The notes under the pieces were generated by a model. It searched no databases, was not told the origin of the DNA, and saw only the letters and a program-made list of their open reading frames with translations. Made by a program: the position numbers and the translations under genes. A stretch of 64,000 nucleotides of DNA, taken from positions 1 through 64,000 of the forward strand of contig NZ_FWZX01000001.1 in NCBI RefSeq assembly GCF_900177295.1, given 5' to 3'. The DNA is from Tistlia consotensis USBA 355. Lineage in GTDB: Bacteria > Pseudomonadota > Alphaproteobacteria > Kiloniellales > DSM-21159. Each line of letters begins with the position of its first letter. Within the stretch, counting starts at the first letter, position 1. Positions 28,852-37,757 of the stretch are shown in pieces.

Positions 28852-29613
28852 CTAGATCAGGCCGCCCAGGCCGTTCTCGGTGACCTTCAGGCTGAAGGCC
28901 TTGTAGTCCTGCTCGCGCTCCGGCCCGGGCTGGGCGGTCGCCGTCTCGGCGGCGCTCAGCGGCCGCGGCGCGTTGAACGGCACGCCGGTGTGGTCGGCGC
29001 CGAGCAGCAGGGAGACGAAGGGCAGCCGGGTGACGTCGGTCTGCGGCGCCTGCCAGGCCTGGAACCAGACCTTGCCGCCGGCGCAGGCGATCGCGATCCA
29101 GTAGAAGCGCGTCGAGCGCAGCTCCGTGCCGACCGGCGGCTTCTGGCCGAGGCCGGCCTGCTCGAGCGTGCGCTCGAGCCGCTGGAACTCCTCCGCATCG
29201 AGGGAGGCCTGCGCCTTCTGCCACTGCCAGGCCGAGAGCGGCGTCGACAGGTCGACCGAGCCGAGCTTGCCGTAGCTCGCGGCGTCCTGCACCCGAGCGG
29301 TCAGCTCGGCACCGCCCGCGTTCGGCCCGGAGGGATCGCTGGCGACGAGGTCGTAGACCCTCAGCTGCTCCTGGTAGCGGCCGTTGTAGACGACCCGGAT
29401 GCGGTCGGGCGCGCCCGCATGGCAGGCCGCGCGGATGTCGTCGCCGTTGAGCAGGCTGAACCAGGTCAGCTTCTGCGCGAAGGGCGTCTCCAGGTCGCCC
29501 CGGTAGCTGCAAGCGGCGAGCAGCAGCAGGCCGCCCAGCCCGAGGCCGCCGACGAGGCCGCGGCGGAGCCCCCGCAGGGCAAGCGGGACCGCTCGTCGCA
29601 CCGTCCGGAGCAT
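28852..29613 (-). CDS. Predicted lipoprotein of unknown function
   Basis: A 253-residue protein beginning with a long basic N-terminus and a hydrophobic stretch ending in the lipobox LLAAC (Cys about 35), so it is likely an outer- or inner-membrane lipoprotein. The mature part has mixed alpha/beta character with segments such as LTWFSLLNGDDIRAACHAG and VVYNGRYQEQLRVYDLVA. I recognise no named domain. Start 29613 is preferred, as it puts the signal sequence at the N-terminus; an ATG at 29652 is possible. It is convergent with the Anbu gene. Confidence 0.7.
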   Translation of the reverse strand: MLRTVRRAVPLALRGLRRGLVGGLGLGGLLLLAACSYRGDLETPFAQKLTWFSLLNGDDIRAACHAGAPDRIRVVYNGRYQEQLRVYDLVASDPSGPNAGGAELTARVQDAASYGKLGSVDLSTPLSAWQWQKAQASLDAEEFQRLERTLEQAGLGQKPPVGTELRSTRFYWIAIACAGGKVWFQAWQAPQTDVTRLPFVSLLLGADHTGVPFNAPRPLSAAETATAQPGPEREQDYKAFSLKVTENGLGGLI

Positions 29614-29726
29614 CGTAGGAAAGCCTTTACCTGTTAACCCTAAGCTCGTCATGCTGTCGGTCGCTGGCCGGGCTCGGGGGTTGAGCGGCGCCGCCCGGGC
29701 GCCTGTGCCCTGGACAGCGACGAGCC

Positions 29727-29772
29727 GATTCGCGTAAAAGAAGACGTGATTCGCGAGGCTTACGGACGAATC
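29727..29772. promoter_or_regulatory. Three evenly spaced GANTC (CcrM) sites before the DD-peptidase gene
   Basis: GATTC at 29727, GATTC at 29748 and GAATC at 29768 are about 20-21 bp apart, with a fourth GATTC at 29809 just inside the gene. GANTC is the CcrM methylation site of alphaproteobacteria, and clusters in promoters often mark GcrA/CcrM cell-cycle control. The two GATTCGCG copies also form a direct repeat. Confidence 0.45.
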
Positions 29773-29786
29773 TTCGGAGGTGACCT

Positions 29787-31052
29787 GTGCTTCGTCGAGC
29801 AATTTCTCGATTCTCCTTGCGTTTAGCCGGTCTCACTCTGGCCTCGCTGGCGCTCGCCCTGATGGCTGCGCCGACCCCGAGTTCCGCCAGGTATGCTTCC
29901 ATCGTCATCGACTACGACACCGGTACGGTGCTCCACGAAGACCATGCCGACGACCGGAACTACCCGGCCTCGCTCACCAAGATGATGACGCTCTACCTGC
30001 TATTCGAGGCGCTCGACCGCGGTACCGTCAAGCTCGACGACAAGCTGCCCGTCTCGAAGCGCGCTCAGGGGATGCCGCCCTCCAAGCTGTGGCTCAAGGC
30101 CGGCGACACGATCACCGTCGAGAACGCGATCCTGGCCCTGACCACGCAGTCGGCAAACGACGTCGCCGTGGTCATCGCCGAGGCGCTGGGCGGGACCGAG
30201 GTGCACTTCGCGCAGCTGATGACGGAGAAGGCCCACGAGCTGGGCATGAGCCGCACGTCCTACCGGAACGCCTCCGGCCTGCCGAACCGCCACCAGGTCT
30301 CGACCGCCCGCGACATAGCGACGCTGTCGAAGGCCCTGCTGCGCGACTTCCCGCAGTACTACGACGTGTTCTCGGCGAAGGCCTTCCGCTATCACGGCAA
30401 CACCTACAAGAACCACAACCACCTGCTGACCAAGTACGACGGCACCGACGGCATCAAGACCGGGTACATCCGCGCCTCCGGCTTCAACCTCGCGGCCTCG
30501 GTGGTGCGCGACGGGCGACGGCTGATCGCCGTGGTGTTCGGCGGCCGCACCTCGCGCTCGCGCGACCGGCACATGATGAGCCTGCTCGATCGCGGCTTCA
30601 TCAAGGCGGCGGGGCTGCCGCGCTTCTCGCCGGATCCCTCGCCGCCGAAGCCGCGCACCCTGCTCGCCGCCGCGCACGCCGCCGACGACGCGGTCGCCAA
30701 CGACAACTCGTCCGACGACGAGGAGACCGCCGACGACGGCGCTTCCGACGACGGCTCGGTGCTCGGCGGGCTGATCCGCCCGGCCCAGGCGGCCAGCGTC
30801 AGCGGCCCCTACGGCGTGCAGGTCGGCGCCTTCTTCGACTACGATTCGGCGCTCGCGCTGGCCAAGAAGGCCAGCGCGCGGCTGCCCAAGCTGCTGCCCG
30901 CGGAGCAGGTCGTGGTGACCAGCCTGCCGGTCGGCGACAAGACGCTCTACCGGGCGCGCATCCTGGGGCTCGCCTCGGCTGAGGCGAAGAAGGCCTGCCG
31001 CGAGCTGCAGCGCCGCTCGATCGACTGCCTGATCATCGCGACCGACGGCTGA
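29787..31052 (+). CDS. D-alanyl-D-alanine carboxypeptidase with C-terminal SPOR domain
   Basis: A 421-residue penicillin-binding protein of the DacA/DacF type (S11 peptidase). It has an N-terminal signal peptide (to about residue 34), the SxxK motif SLTK with Ser62 and Lys65, SAN at about 120, and KTG in DGIKTGYIR. An acidic, disordered linker (DDAVANDNSSDDEE) leads to a C-terminal SPOR domain (about 345-418, VQVGAFFDYDSALALAKKA) that binds denuded septal peptidoglycan and would target it to the division site. The start is GTG at 29787, with GGAGGTGACC upstream. A perfect hairpin follows the stop. Confidence 0.94.
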   Translation: MLRRAISRFSLRLAGLTLASLALALMAAPTPSSARYASIVIDYDTGTVLHEDHADDRNYPASLTKMMTLYLLFEALDRGTVKLDDKLPVSKRAQGMPPSKLWLKAGDTITVENAILALTTQSANDVAVVIAEALGGTEVHFAQLMTEKAHELGMSRTSYRNASGLPNRHQVSTARDIATLSKALLRDFPQYYDVFSAKAFRYHGNTYKNHNHLLTKYDGTDGIKTGYIRASGFNLAASVVRDGRRLIAVVFGGRTSRSRDRHMMSLLDRGFIKAAGLPRFSPDPSPPKPRTLLAAAHAADDAVANDNSSDDEETADDGASDDGSVLGGLIRPAQAASVSGPYGVQVGAFFDYDSALALAKKASARLPKLLPAEQVVVTSLPVGDKTLYRARILGLASAEAKKACRELQRRSIDCLIIATDG

Positions 31053-31079
31053 GCGCCCGCGGCGCTTCCGGAGAATCGA

Positions 31080-31109
31080 AAGGCCCGCGGCGCGCTCGCC
31101 GCGGGCCTT
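31080..31109. terminator. Hairpin terminator between convergent DD-peptidase and chemoreceptor genes
   Basis: A 12-bp perfect stem pairs 31080-31091 (AAGGCCCGCGGC) with 31098-31109 around a 6-nt loop. It lies between two convergent genes and can serve both. Confidence 0.7.
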
Positions 31110-31137
31110 CGTCGTTCGGGCCGGCGGCCGCCGCGCG

Positions 31138-32532
31138 TCAGGCGGGCTTGTAGGCGAGGCGCACGGCGCCCCAGTGGCGGCCGCGCACCGTGATCGGCGC
31201 CGAGACGTCCTTCATCAGGACGAACTGGCCGCCGCCCATGTCGCGCCGGTAGGCCTGCAGCAGGAAGGGCGCCTGGTTGCGTCCGGCGGCGAGCCCGACC
31301 CGGTCGTCGAAGATCCGGCGGTTCCGGCAGTTGGCGTTGTTCCACACCGGGTCGTTGCCCTGGGGCTGGCAGAACTTGCGATTGTGCGTCGGCAGGTAGC
31401 CGCGCTGGTCGACCGACGCGCAGAACACGATCGTCGGGTCGCTGGCCAGGACCGGCTCCTGGATCGCCGGCAGCACGCGGTCGGTGAACTCGGTGAAGCG
31501 GGCCATGACCTGCTGCGGATTGCTGCCCGGAATCGGCCGGTAGTCGACGTCGAACAGCGCCGCCTCGGTGATCGCGCCCTCCTCGAGGCCGCGCTCGAAG
31601 GCCGCCGAGACCTGCCGGGCGGCGTCCTGGACCTTGACCACGAAGGGATGGTCGAGGGCATTGTCCTCGCTGCTCGCCATCAGGCCGACCAGGCGCTCGC
31701 CCATCTGCACCAGGCGGCCGATCCGGTCGCGCGCCTCGCCGAGCGTGCCGGAGGAGGTGCCGAGGTCCTCGGAGGCGGCCTCCAGCGTGCCGAGGAAGCT
31801 GTCGGACTGGCGGTCGATCTCCTCGGTCGACTGGGCGATGCCGGCAGCCTGCTGCTCGACCTGGCGGATCGTCTCCTCGAGCACGGTGACGACCTCGCCG
31901 ATCGCGGTCGTGCCGCTGCGCACGGCCTGGGCGCGTTCGGTGCTCTCGCTGCCGCGCGCGATCAGCGCCTCGGCCTGCTCGGTCAGGCCGCGCAGGGTCT
32001 GCTCGATCTGCTTGGTCGCCTGGCTGGTCTGGGTCGCCAGTCCCTTGACCTCGCCGGCGACCACGGCGAAGCCCTTGCCGGCCTCGCCGGCCCGCGCCGC
32101 CTCGATCGTCGCGTTCAGGGCCAGCAGGTTGGTCTGGCGGGCGATCGCGTCGATGTCGCCGGAGACCTTGGCGACCTCGGCCAGGGCCGCCTGCAGGCCG
32201 CCGAGCCGCTCCTCGATGTGATGCACCGAGGCGACCAGCTGGTGGATCGCGGCCAGCGACTCGTCGATCGTGCCGCGCGAGCGGGCGATCTCGCCGGCCG
32301 CCCGGGCCGCGGCCTCGCGCGACAGCGAGGAGGCCTCGCGCACCGCGTGGTTGTTGCCGGCCAAGGAGTTCGCGGTCTCGACCATCGCCGAGAAGGCCTG
32401 GGCCTGGGTCTCCAGGACCCGGCTCAGCTGCTCGACGTTGCCCGCGACGTCGGCCGCCTCGATCGAGAGATCGCCGGCCTCCCGGGCCGCGCTCTCGATG
32501 AGGTTGCCCTGCCCTGCCTGCTCCGCTGCCAT
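31138..32532 (-). CDS. Soluble methyl-accepting chemotaxis protein with C-terminal sensor domain
   Basis: A 464-residue protein without membrane segments. The N-terminal half is a methyl-accepting signalling coiled coil with the highly conserved tip [20 protein letters not shown] and [11 protein letters not shown]. The C-terminal part (about 310-464) is a globular sensor-like domain of the type that follows [12 protein letters not shown] and contains [15 protein letters not shown] and [11 protein letters not shown]. This order, signalling first and sensor last, is the reverse of classical receptors. A cytoplasmic ligand is expected. No che genes are nearby. Confidence 0.9.
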   Translation of the reverse strand: MAAEQAGQGNLIESAAREAGDLSIEAADVAGNVEQLSRVLETQAQAFSAMVETANSLAGNNHAVREASSLSREAAARAAGEIARSRGTIDESLAAIHQLVASVHHIEERLGGLQAALAEVAKVSGDIDAIARQTNLLALNATIEAARAGEAGKGFAVVAGEVKGLATQTSQATKQIEQTLRGLTEQAEALIARGSESTERAQAVRSGTTAIGEVVTVLEETIRQVEQQAAGIAQSTEEIDRQSDSFLGTLEAASEDLGTSSGTLGEARDRIGRLVQMGERLVGLMASSEDNALDHPFVVKVQDAARQVSAAFERGLEEGAITEAALFDVDYRPIPGSNPQQVMARFTEFTDRVLPAIQEPVLASDPTIVFCASVDQRGYLPTHNRKFCQPQGNDPVWNNANCRNRRIFDDRVGLAAGRNQAPFLLQAYRRDMGGGQFVLMKDVSAPITVRGRHWGAVRLAYKPA

Positions 32533-32603
32533 CGGCCCTTTCCGTTCGTAAGACTACTTACGGAGGAAGGTAGGCGCCCAGGGTTAACCGCCGGTAAAGT
32601 CGC

Positions 32604-33131
32604 TCAGGCGGCGAGCCGCAGCCAGGCCCCGGGCGGCAGGTCGCCGGCCTGGCGGGCGATCCCGGCGATGCGCCGCCGGGCGTGCCAGCTGAGATCGCCG
32701 GACCAGGGCCCGGCCGCGCCGAACTCGCTCATCCAGCGCTCGACCCGCGGCAGGAAGCGGCGCTTGTGCCGGCGCTGCCAGTCGTGGAGCGTCCAGTCGC
32801 CGGCCAGGCAGAGCCCGCGCCGCTCGGGCAGGAAGACATGGGCCTCGACCAGGCCGCCCCCGGCCGCGACCGCCTGGCGTCCGACCGTGTAGCCGTCGCC
32901 CTCGAAGTGGGCCATGCGATGGAGCCCGGCGAGGTCGATGCCCTCGGCCAGCAGGCCCCGGACGCGGCCGCCCGGATGCCGGCGCACGACCGGAAAGCTG
33001 CCGTGGCGCGCCGGGGTGCGGACCCAGCCGCTCAGCGTCGCCGGGGCCAGCTCGAGCCGCGCGTGGCTCTCGGAGAGCACGAGGCGCCGCACATCGGCGT
33101 CGAGCAGGGTGCCGTAGAAGAAGAAGCGCAT
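32604..33131 (-). CDS. Gamma-glutamylcyclotransferase/AIG2-like protein
   Basis: A 175-residue protein with the AIG2/GGCT-like start MRFFFYGTLLDADVRR and the PVVRRHPGGRVRGLLAEGID loop; Glu in HFEGDGY is the likely catalytic acid. Family members cyclise gamma-glutamyl compounds, but many bacterial homologues have no proven substrate. The tail after about 110 (WTLHDWQRRHKRRFL) is a C-terminal extension. Start 33131 is chosen to match the YGTL motif at the N-terminus; the longer open frame is not conserved. Confidence 0.82.
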   Translation of the reverse strand: MRFFFYGTLLDADVRRLVLSESHARLELAPATLSGWVRTPARHGSFPVVRRHPGGRVRGLLAEGIDLAGLHRMAHFEGDGYTVGRQAVAAGGGLVEAHVFLPERRGLCLAGDWTLHDWQRRHKRRFLPRVERWMSEFGAAGPWSGDLSWHARRRIAGIARQAGDLPPGAWLRLAA

Positions 33132-33218
33132 CGCCGTCGCCCCCGGACCGTCGAGAGGCGCCGGGATAGAGCCTCGGCGCCGACGATTCAAGAGGCCAGG
33201 GGTCCGGCGAACGCCGTC

Positions 33219-34607
33219 CTAGCCGAGCGACAGCGGCGGCGCCTCCAGGCCGCTGGCGCCGAGCTGCGCGGCGAGCGCCGCGTAGAGCCGCTGCAGGCCG
33301 GCCTCGTCCTGCGCCTCGCAGCGCGCGACCAGCACGTCCTGGGTGTTCGAGGCGCGCAGCAGCCACCAGCCGTCGGCGGTCTTGACCCGCACGCCGTCGA
33401 CATCGTTGACCTCGGCCCCGGCCTCCTTGAGCCGGGCCGCGACCGCCTCGATCACCCCGAACTTGCGGGTCTCGTCGCAGGGGAAGCGCAGCTCCGGCGT
33501 GTTGACCACCTTGGGCAGGGAATCGCGGAACTCGGCCAGGCTGCCGCCGAAGCGGCCGATGGCGTTGAGCAGCCGCACGGCGGCGTAGAGCGCGTCGTCG
33601 TGGCCGTAGAAGCGGTCGGCGAAGAACAGGTGGGCGCTCATCTCGCCGGCGAAGGGGGCACCGGTCTCGGCCATCTTCGCCTTGACCAGCGAGTGGCCGG
33701 TCTGGCCCATGATCGGCCTGCCGCCGAGGGCGGCGATGCCGTCGAACAGCACCTGGCTGGCCTTGACGTCGGCGATGATCGGGGCGCCCGGGCGCTCGGC
33801 CAGCACCTCGCGCGCCAGCAGCAGCATCAGCTGGTCGCCCCAGAGCACCCGGCCCTGGCCGTCGAGGGCGCCGATGCGGTCGCCGTCGCCGTCGAAGGCG
33901 ATGCCGAGATCACAGCCCTGCTCCAGCACGGTCCGGCGCAGGACCTCGAGGTTCTCCGGCACGGTCGGGTCGGGATGGTGGTTCGGGAAGCGGCCGTCGA
34001 CCTCCTCGAACAGCAGGATGTGCTCGCCGGGCAGGCCGGCGGTCAGGCGCACCATGGCCGGGCCGGCGGCGCCGTTGCCGGCGTCCCAGGCGATCTTGAG
34101 GTCGCGCGGCCCGTCGAAGTCGCGCAGCAGGCGGGCGACGTAGCGCTCCATCAGGTCGATCTGGCGGCTGCTGCCGGCGCCGCGCTCCCAGTCGCCGGCC
34201 GCGGCCAGGCGGCCGAGCTCCTGGATCGTCTCGCCGAACAGCGACTTCTTGCCGAGCATCAGCTTGAAGCCGTTGTATTCGGGCGGATTGTGGGAGCCGG
34301 TGATCATGATGCCGCCGCCGGCATCGAGCTCGTGGACGGCATAGTAGAGCATCGGCGTCGGCCCCAGGCCGATGCGCAGCGCCTCGACGCCGCTCGCCTC
34401 CAGGCCGCGCACCACGGCCGCCTCCAGCTCCGGCGAGGACAGCCGCCCGTCGTAGCCGACGGCGACGCTGGTCCCGCCCTGTCGGCGCACCAGGGTCGCG
34501 ACGCCGCGCGCCAGCGCCTCGGCGTCGGCCGCGTGCAGCGTCTTGCCGACCACGCCGCGCACGTCGTAGGCGCGCAGCACCGTCTGGTCGAAGGTGTGAC
34601 GTTCCAT
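33219..34607 (-). CDS. Phosphomannomutase/phosphoglucomutase
   Basis: A 462-residue alpha-D-phosphohexomutase interconverting mannose- or glucose-6-phosphate and the 1-phosphates. The phosphoserine loop [13 protein letters not shown] has Ser105, the magnesium loop is FDGDGDRIG, the sugar-binding loop is GEMSAHLFF, and the C-terminal phosphate-binding loop is [15 protein letters not shown]. It is third in a minus-strand galU-ugd-pgm cluster, three nt downstream of ugd, so it presumably supplies glucose-1-phosphate for UDP-glucose and UDP-glucuronate and possibly mannose-1-phosphate for GDP sugars. Confidence 0.95.
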   Translation of the reverse strand: MERHTFDQTVLRAYDVRGVVGKTLHAADAEALARGVATLVRRQGGTSVAVGYDGRLSSPELEAAVVRGLEASGVEALRIGLGPTPMLYYAVHELDAGGGIMITGSHNPPEYNGFKLMLGKKSLFGETIQELGRLAAAGDWERGAGSSRQIDLMERYVARLLRDFDGPRDLKIAWDAGNGAAGPAMVRLTAGLPGEHILLFEEVDGRFPNHHPDPTVPENLEVLRRTVLEQGCDLGIAFDGDGDRIGALDGQGRVLWGDQLMLLLAREVLAERPGAPIIADVKASQVLFDGIAALGGRPIMGQTGHSLVKAKMAETGAPFAGEMSAHLFFADRFYGHDDALYAAVRLLNAIGRFGGSLAEFRDSLPKVVNTPELRFPCDETRKFGVIEAVAARLKEAGAEVNDVDGVRVKTADGWWLLRASNTQDVLVARCEAQDEAGLQRLYAALAAQLGASGLEAPPLSLG

Positions 34608-34610
34608 CGC

Positions 34611-35933
34611 TCAGGCTCCCGCGGGCGCGGCCGGACGGCCGACCGAAAGGTAGTCGAAGCCCTGCTCGGCCATGTCCTCCGGCTTGTAGATGTTGCGCAG
34701 GTCGACGATCCGCGGCCGCTTCATCAGGCCCCTGACCCGCTCCAGGTCGAGGTTCCGGAAGGCGTTCCACTCGGTGATGATGACCAGGCAGTCGGCGCCC
34801 TCGATCGCCTCGTAGGTATCCTGGCACCAGGTCACGCCGTCGAGCAGGCGCCGGGCCTCGGCCATGCCCTCGGGGTCGTAGGCGCGCAGCGTGGCGCCGC
34901 CCTGCTGCAGGGCCGGCACGATGGCCAGCGAGGGCGCGTCGCGCATGTCGTCGGTGTTCGGCTTGAAGGTCAGGCCGAGCACCCCGATCGTCAGGCCCTC
35001 GACCGAGCCGCCGCAGTGGGCCACGACCTTCTCGGCCATGCGCCGCTTGCGCGCCTCGTTGACCTCGACGACCGTCTCGACGATGCGGATCGGCGCCGCC
35101 GCCTCCTGGGCGGTACGCACCAGCGCCAGGGTGTCCTTGGGAAAGCAGGAGCCGCCGTAGCCCGGGCCGGCGTGCAGGAACTTGCCGCCGATGCGCCCGT
35201 CGAGGCCGATGCCGCGGGCGACCTGCTGGACGTCGGCGCCGACCTTCTCGCAGAGGTCGGCGACCTCGTTGATGAAGGTGATCTTCATCGCCAGGAAGGC
35301 GTTGGCCGCATACTTGATCAGCTCGGCCGTCTCGAGCGCGGTGAAGAGGATCGGCGTCTCGTTGAGGTAGAGCGGCCGGTAGAGCGCCCGCAGCGTCTCG
35401 CGCGCCTCGTCGGTGTCGGCGCCGATGACCACCCGGTCGGGCCGCATGAAGTCCTCGATCGCCGAGCCCTCGCGCAGGAACTCGGGGTTCGAGGCGACCT
35501 CGATGTCGCCGCCGCCGCGGACCCGGTCGACGATCTCCTTGACCTTGCGCCCGGTGCCGACCGGCACGGTCGACTTGGTGACCAGCACGGTCGGGCCGTC
35601 GACCGCCGTCGCGACCTCCTCGGCGGCGGCGAAGACGTAGCTGAGGTCGGCGTGGCCGTCGCCGCGGCGCGACGGCGTGCCGACGGCGATGAAGACGGCG
35701 TCGCAGCCGGCGACGCCCTCGGCGAGGTCGGTGGTGAAGGACAGCCGGCCGGCCTTGACGTTCTTGGCGACCAGCTGGTCGAGGCCGGGCTCGTAGATCG
35801 GGATCTCGCCGCGCTTCAGGCGGTCGATCTTGCCGGCGTCCTTGTCGACGCAGACGACGTCCGTACCGAACTCAGAGAAGCAGGCCCCGGAAACCAGTCC
35901 GACGTAGCCAGTACCGATCATGGCGATGCGCAT
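34611..35933 (-). CDS. ugd: UDP-glucose 6-dehydrogenase
   Basis: A 440-residue NAD-dependent enzyme oxidising UDP-glucose to UDP-glucuronate. It has an N-terminal Rossmann motif GTGYVGLVSGACFSEFG, a central dimer helix, the catalytic Cys in GPGYGGSCFPKDT (near residue 260), and a C-terminal UDP-binding domain with LGLTFKPNTDDMRDAPS. The product feeds exopolysaccharide and LPS sugars. It lies between galU (42 nt upstream) and the phosphohexomutase (3 nt downstream). Confidence 0.97.
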   Translation of the reverse strand: MRIAMIGTGYVGLVSGACFSEFGTDVVCVDKDAGKIDRLKRGEIPIYEPGLDQLVAKNVKAGRLSFTTDLAEGVAGCDAVFIAVGTPSRRGDGHADLSYVFAAAEEVATAVDGPTVLVTKSTVPVGTGRKVKEIVDRVRGGGDIEVASNPEFLREGSAIEDFMRPDRVVIGADTDEARETLRALYRPLYLNETPILFTALETAELIKYAANAFLAMKITFINEVADLCEKVGADVQQVARGIGLDGRIGGKFLHAGPGYGGSCFPKDTLALVRTAQEAAAPIRIVETVVEVNEARKRRMAEKVVAHCGGSVEGLTIGVLGLTFKPNTDDMRDAPSLAIVPALQQGGATLRAYDPEGMAEARRLLDGVTWCQDTYEAIEGADCLVIITEWNAFRNLDLERVRGLMKRPRIVDLRNIYKPEDMAEQGFDYLSVGRPAAPAGA

Positions 35934-35975
35934 CGCGAAGTCTCCGGGCGAAGCGTGGGGGAAGAATGGGCGGGA

Positions 35976-36866
35976 TCAGGAAGCGATGCGGCGCGCTTCG
36001 GAGCTGTAGCGGCCGATGATGTCGGCCATCGCCTCGCCCAGGTCGCTGCGCTGCAGGGCGAAGGCGATCTGGGCCTCCAGGAAGCCCTCCTTGCTGCCGC
36101 AGTCGAAGCGCGTGCCGTCGAAGCGCAGGCCGTGGAACGGCACGCTGTCGATGGTCCGGGCCATGGCGTCGGTCAGCTGGATCTCGCCGCCGGCGCCGGC
36201 CTGCTGCCGGCCGAGCTCGTGCATGACCTCGGGCTGCAGGATGTAGCGGCCGATGATCGACAGGGTCGAGGGGGCGTCGGCCGGCTTCGGCTTCTCGACC
36301 AGGCCGCGGGCCTTGGCCAGGCGCCCCTGCTCCGAGACCACGTCGAGGATGCCGTAGCGGTCGGTCTGGCCCTTGGGCACGTCCATCACCGCGACGACGT
36401 TGCCGCCGGTCTCGTTGTAGACCTCGAACATCTGCGCGAGGCAGGGCTCGTCGGCCATCACCAGGTCGTCGGCGAGCAGCACCGCGAAGGGCTCGTCGCC
36501 GATGATGCGGCGCGCGCACCAGACCGCATGGCCCAGGCCGAGCGGATCCTGCTGGCGGGTGTAGGCGACCTGGCCGGGCTTCAGCAGCGAGGCCCGCGAG
36601 GCCTCCAGCAGCTCGGTCTTGCCGCGCTGGTAGAGCGCCGTCTCCAGCTCCCAGGAATGGTCGAAGTGGTCCTCGATCGCCGACTTGCCGCGCCCCGTGA
36701 CGAAGATGAACTCCTCGATGCCGGCCGCCTTCGCCTCCTCGACCGCATACTCGATCAGGGGCTTGTCGACGATCGGCAGCATCTCTTTCGGCATCGCCTT
36801 GGTGGCCGGCAGGAAGCGCGTGCCGAGGCCGCCGACGGGGAAGACTGCCTTGCGGATCTTCTTCAT
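35976..36866 (-). CDS. galU: UTP-glucose-1-phosphate uridylyltransferase
   Basis: A 296-residue nucleotidyltransferase making UDP-glucose. It shows the signature FPVGGLGTRFLPATKAMPKEML near the N-terminus (read as consecutive motifs), DKPLIEYAVEEA, the central LLADDLV metal-binding segment and EKPKPADAPS. The ATG at 36866 matches the family's MKKIRKAVFP start; the open frame upstream is not conserved. First gene of the galU-ugd-pgm operon; its promoter lies in the AT-rich 36.87-37.10 kb region shared with a divergent gene. Confidence 0.97.
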   Translation of the reverse strand: MKKIRKAVFPVGGLGTRFLPATKAMPKEMLPIVDKPLIEYAVEEAKAAGIEEFIFVTGRGKSAIEDHFDHSWELETALYQRGKTELLEASRASLLKPGQVAYTRQQDPLGLGHAVWCARRIIGDEPFAVLLADDLVMADEPCLAQMFEVYNETGGNVVAVMDVPKGQTDRYGILDVVSEQGRLAKARGLVEKPKPADAPSTLSIIGRYILQPEVMHELGRQQAGAGGEIQLTDAMARTIDSVPFHGLRFDGTRFDCGSKEGFLEAQIAFALQRSDLGEAMADIIGRYSSEARRIAS

Positions 36867-37100
36867 GGGTGTCACGCCGATCTGCTGTGGATCCAGGGGG
36901 GTGTCGATGGACCCGGCGGGCGCAGTCTTGCCACAGCCTGCGATAGGCGACAACCGCACCGGCCGGACGGACGGCCGGCACCGGGTCGACGGCTCGTCAA
37001 ACCTGTCGGGAAAGGTCAACGAGCGGTCACAAAGACATATTACGTTTACATAGAAACCATAAGGATTCTCCGGAGCCGAGTACTACGGGGTTGAGGCACA
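36867..37100. promoter_or_regulatory. Divergent promoter region between galU and the transglutaminase-like gene
   Basis: A 234-bp gap with a markedly AT-rich segment (37030-37075, including CATATTACGTTTACATAG) in an otherwise GC-rich region, as expected for divergent promoters. I cannot assign exact -35/-10 boxes. A GGATTCTCC with a GANTC site lies at about 37062. Confidence 0.4.
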
Positions 37101-37745
37101 ATGACCGCGCGATCAGGCCGTCGGGATTTTCTCGCGCGCATCGGCGCGGGCCTGCTCGCCGGAGCCTGCCTGCCGGTCAATGCGCGAGCGATGACCGCGG
37201 TTCCCATGACCGACGCCTCGGCCTGGCGGCTGTTCGGCCGCGATGCCGTCAGGGTGCCGAACGGCATCGGCCAGTACGCGATCTGGAGCGACGTCGTGCG
37301 GCGGGCGCGGGTCGGCGGCTCGCCGGCCTGGCAGCGCATCATCGAGCGGGTCCAGCGCCGGGGCGGAGGCAGTCTCTTTCATCTCGTCTGCGCAACCAAT
37401 GCGATCCTCAACGACATCCCCTACCGGTCCGACGAAGCCCGCTTCCGCGTGCGCGATCGCTGGCTCGACCCGGACAGCTTCGTGACCTTCGGGGGCGATT
37501 GTGAGGATTTTGCGATTGCGAAATACTTCCTGCTGCGGCGCCTCGGGGTGACCGAGGACGGCCTGCGCCTGGTAACCGGCGTCGACGCCGACCGGGTCAG
37601 CGGCCACGCCCTGCTGGCGGTCAAGCTCGACGACGAGGTCCTGGTCCTCGACAACCGCTACCGCTGGCCTCAGCCGCAGGACCAGTTCCCGAGCTTCCGG
37701 CCGCAGCTCTCGTTCAACGAGACCGACCTCTGGCTCTATCGCTGA
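37101..37745 (+). CDS. Bacterial transglutaminase-like cysteine proteinase (BTLCP), Tat-exported
   Basis: A 214-residue predicted periplasmic protease of the BTLCP family. The N-terminus carries a twin-arginine signal (SGRRDFLARIG followed by a hydrophobic core, cleavage about residue 30). The catalytic triad is readable: Cys134 in GGDCEDFAIAKY, His169 in SGHALLAV, Asp184 in VLDNRYRW. In other bacteria such proteins pair with LapD to cleave adhesins (LapG type); no lapD-like gene is in view. It is divergent from the exopolysaccharide precursor operon. Confidence 0.9.
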   Translation: MTARSGRRDFLARIGAGLLAGACLPVNARAMTAVPMTDASAWRLFGRDAVRVPNGIGQYAIWSDVVRRARVGGSPAWQRIIERVQRRGGGSLFHLVCATNAILNDIPYRSDEARFRVRDRWLDPDSFVTFGGDCEDFAIAKYFLLRRLGVTEDGLRLVTGVDADRVSGHALLAVKLDDEVLVLDNRYRWPQPQDQFPSFRPQLSFNETDLWLYR

Positions 37746-37757
37746 GCCGGCCGCCGG

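Noticed and set aside
32682-37094. Plus-strand open frame of about 1470 codons across several genes
   Set aside because: It is antisense to the gamma-glutamylcyclotransferase-like, phosphohexomutase, ugd and galU genes. Its translation is low-complexity and without recognisable motifs.
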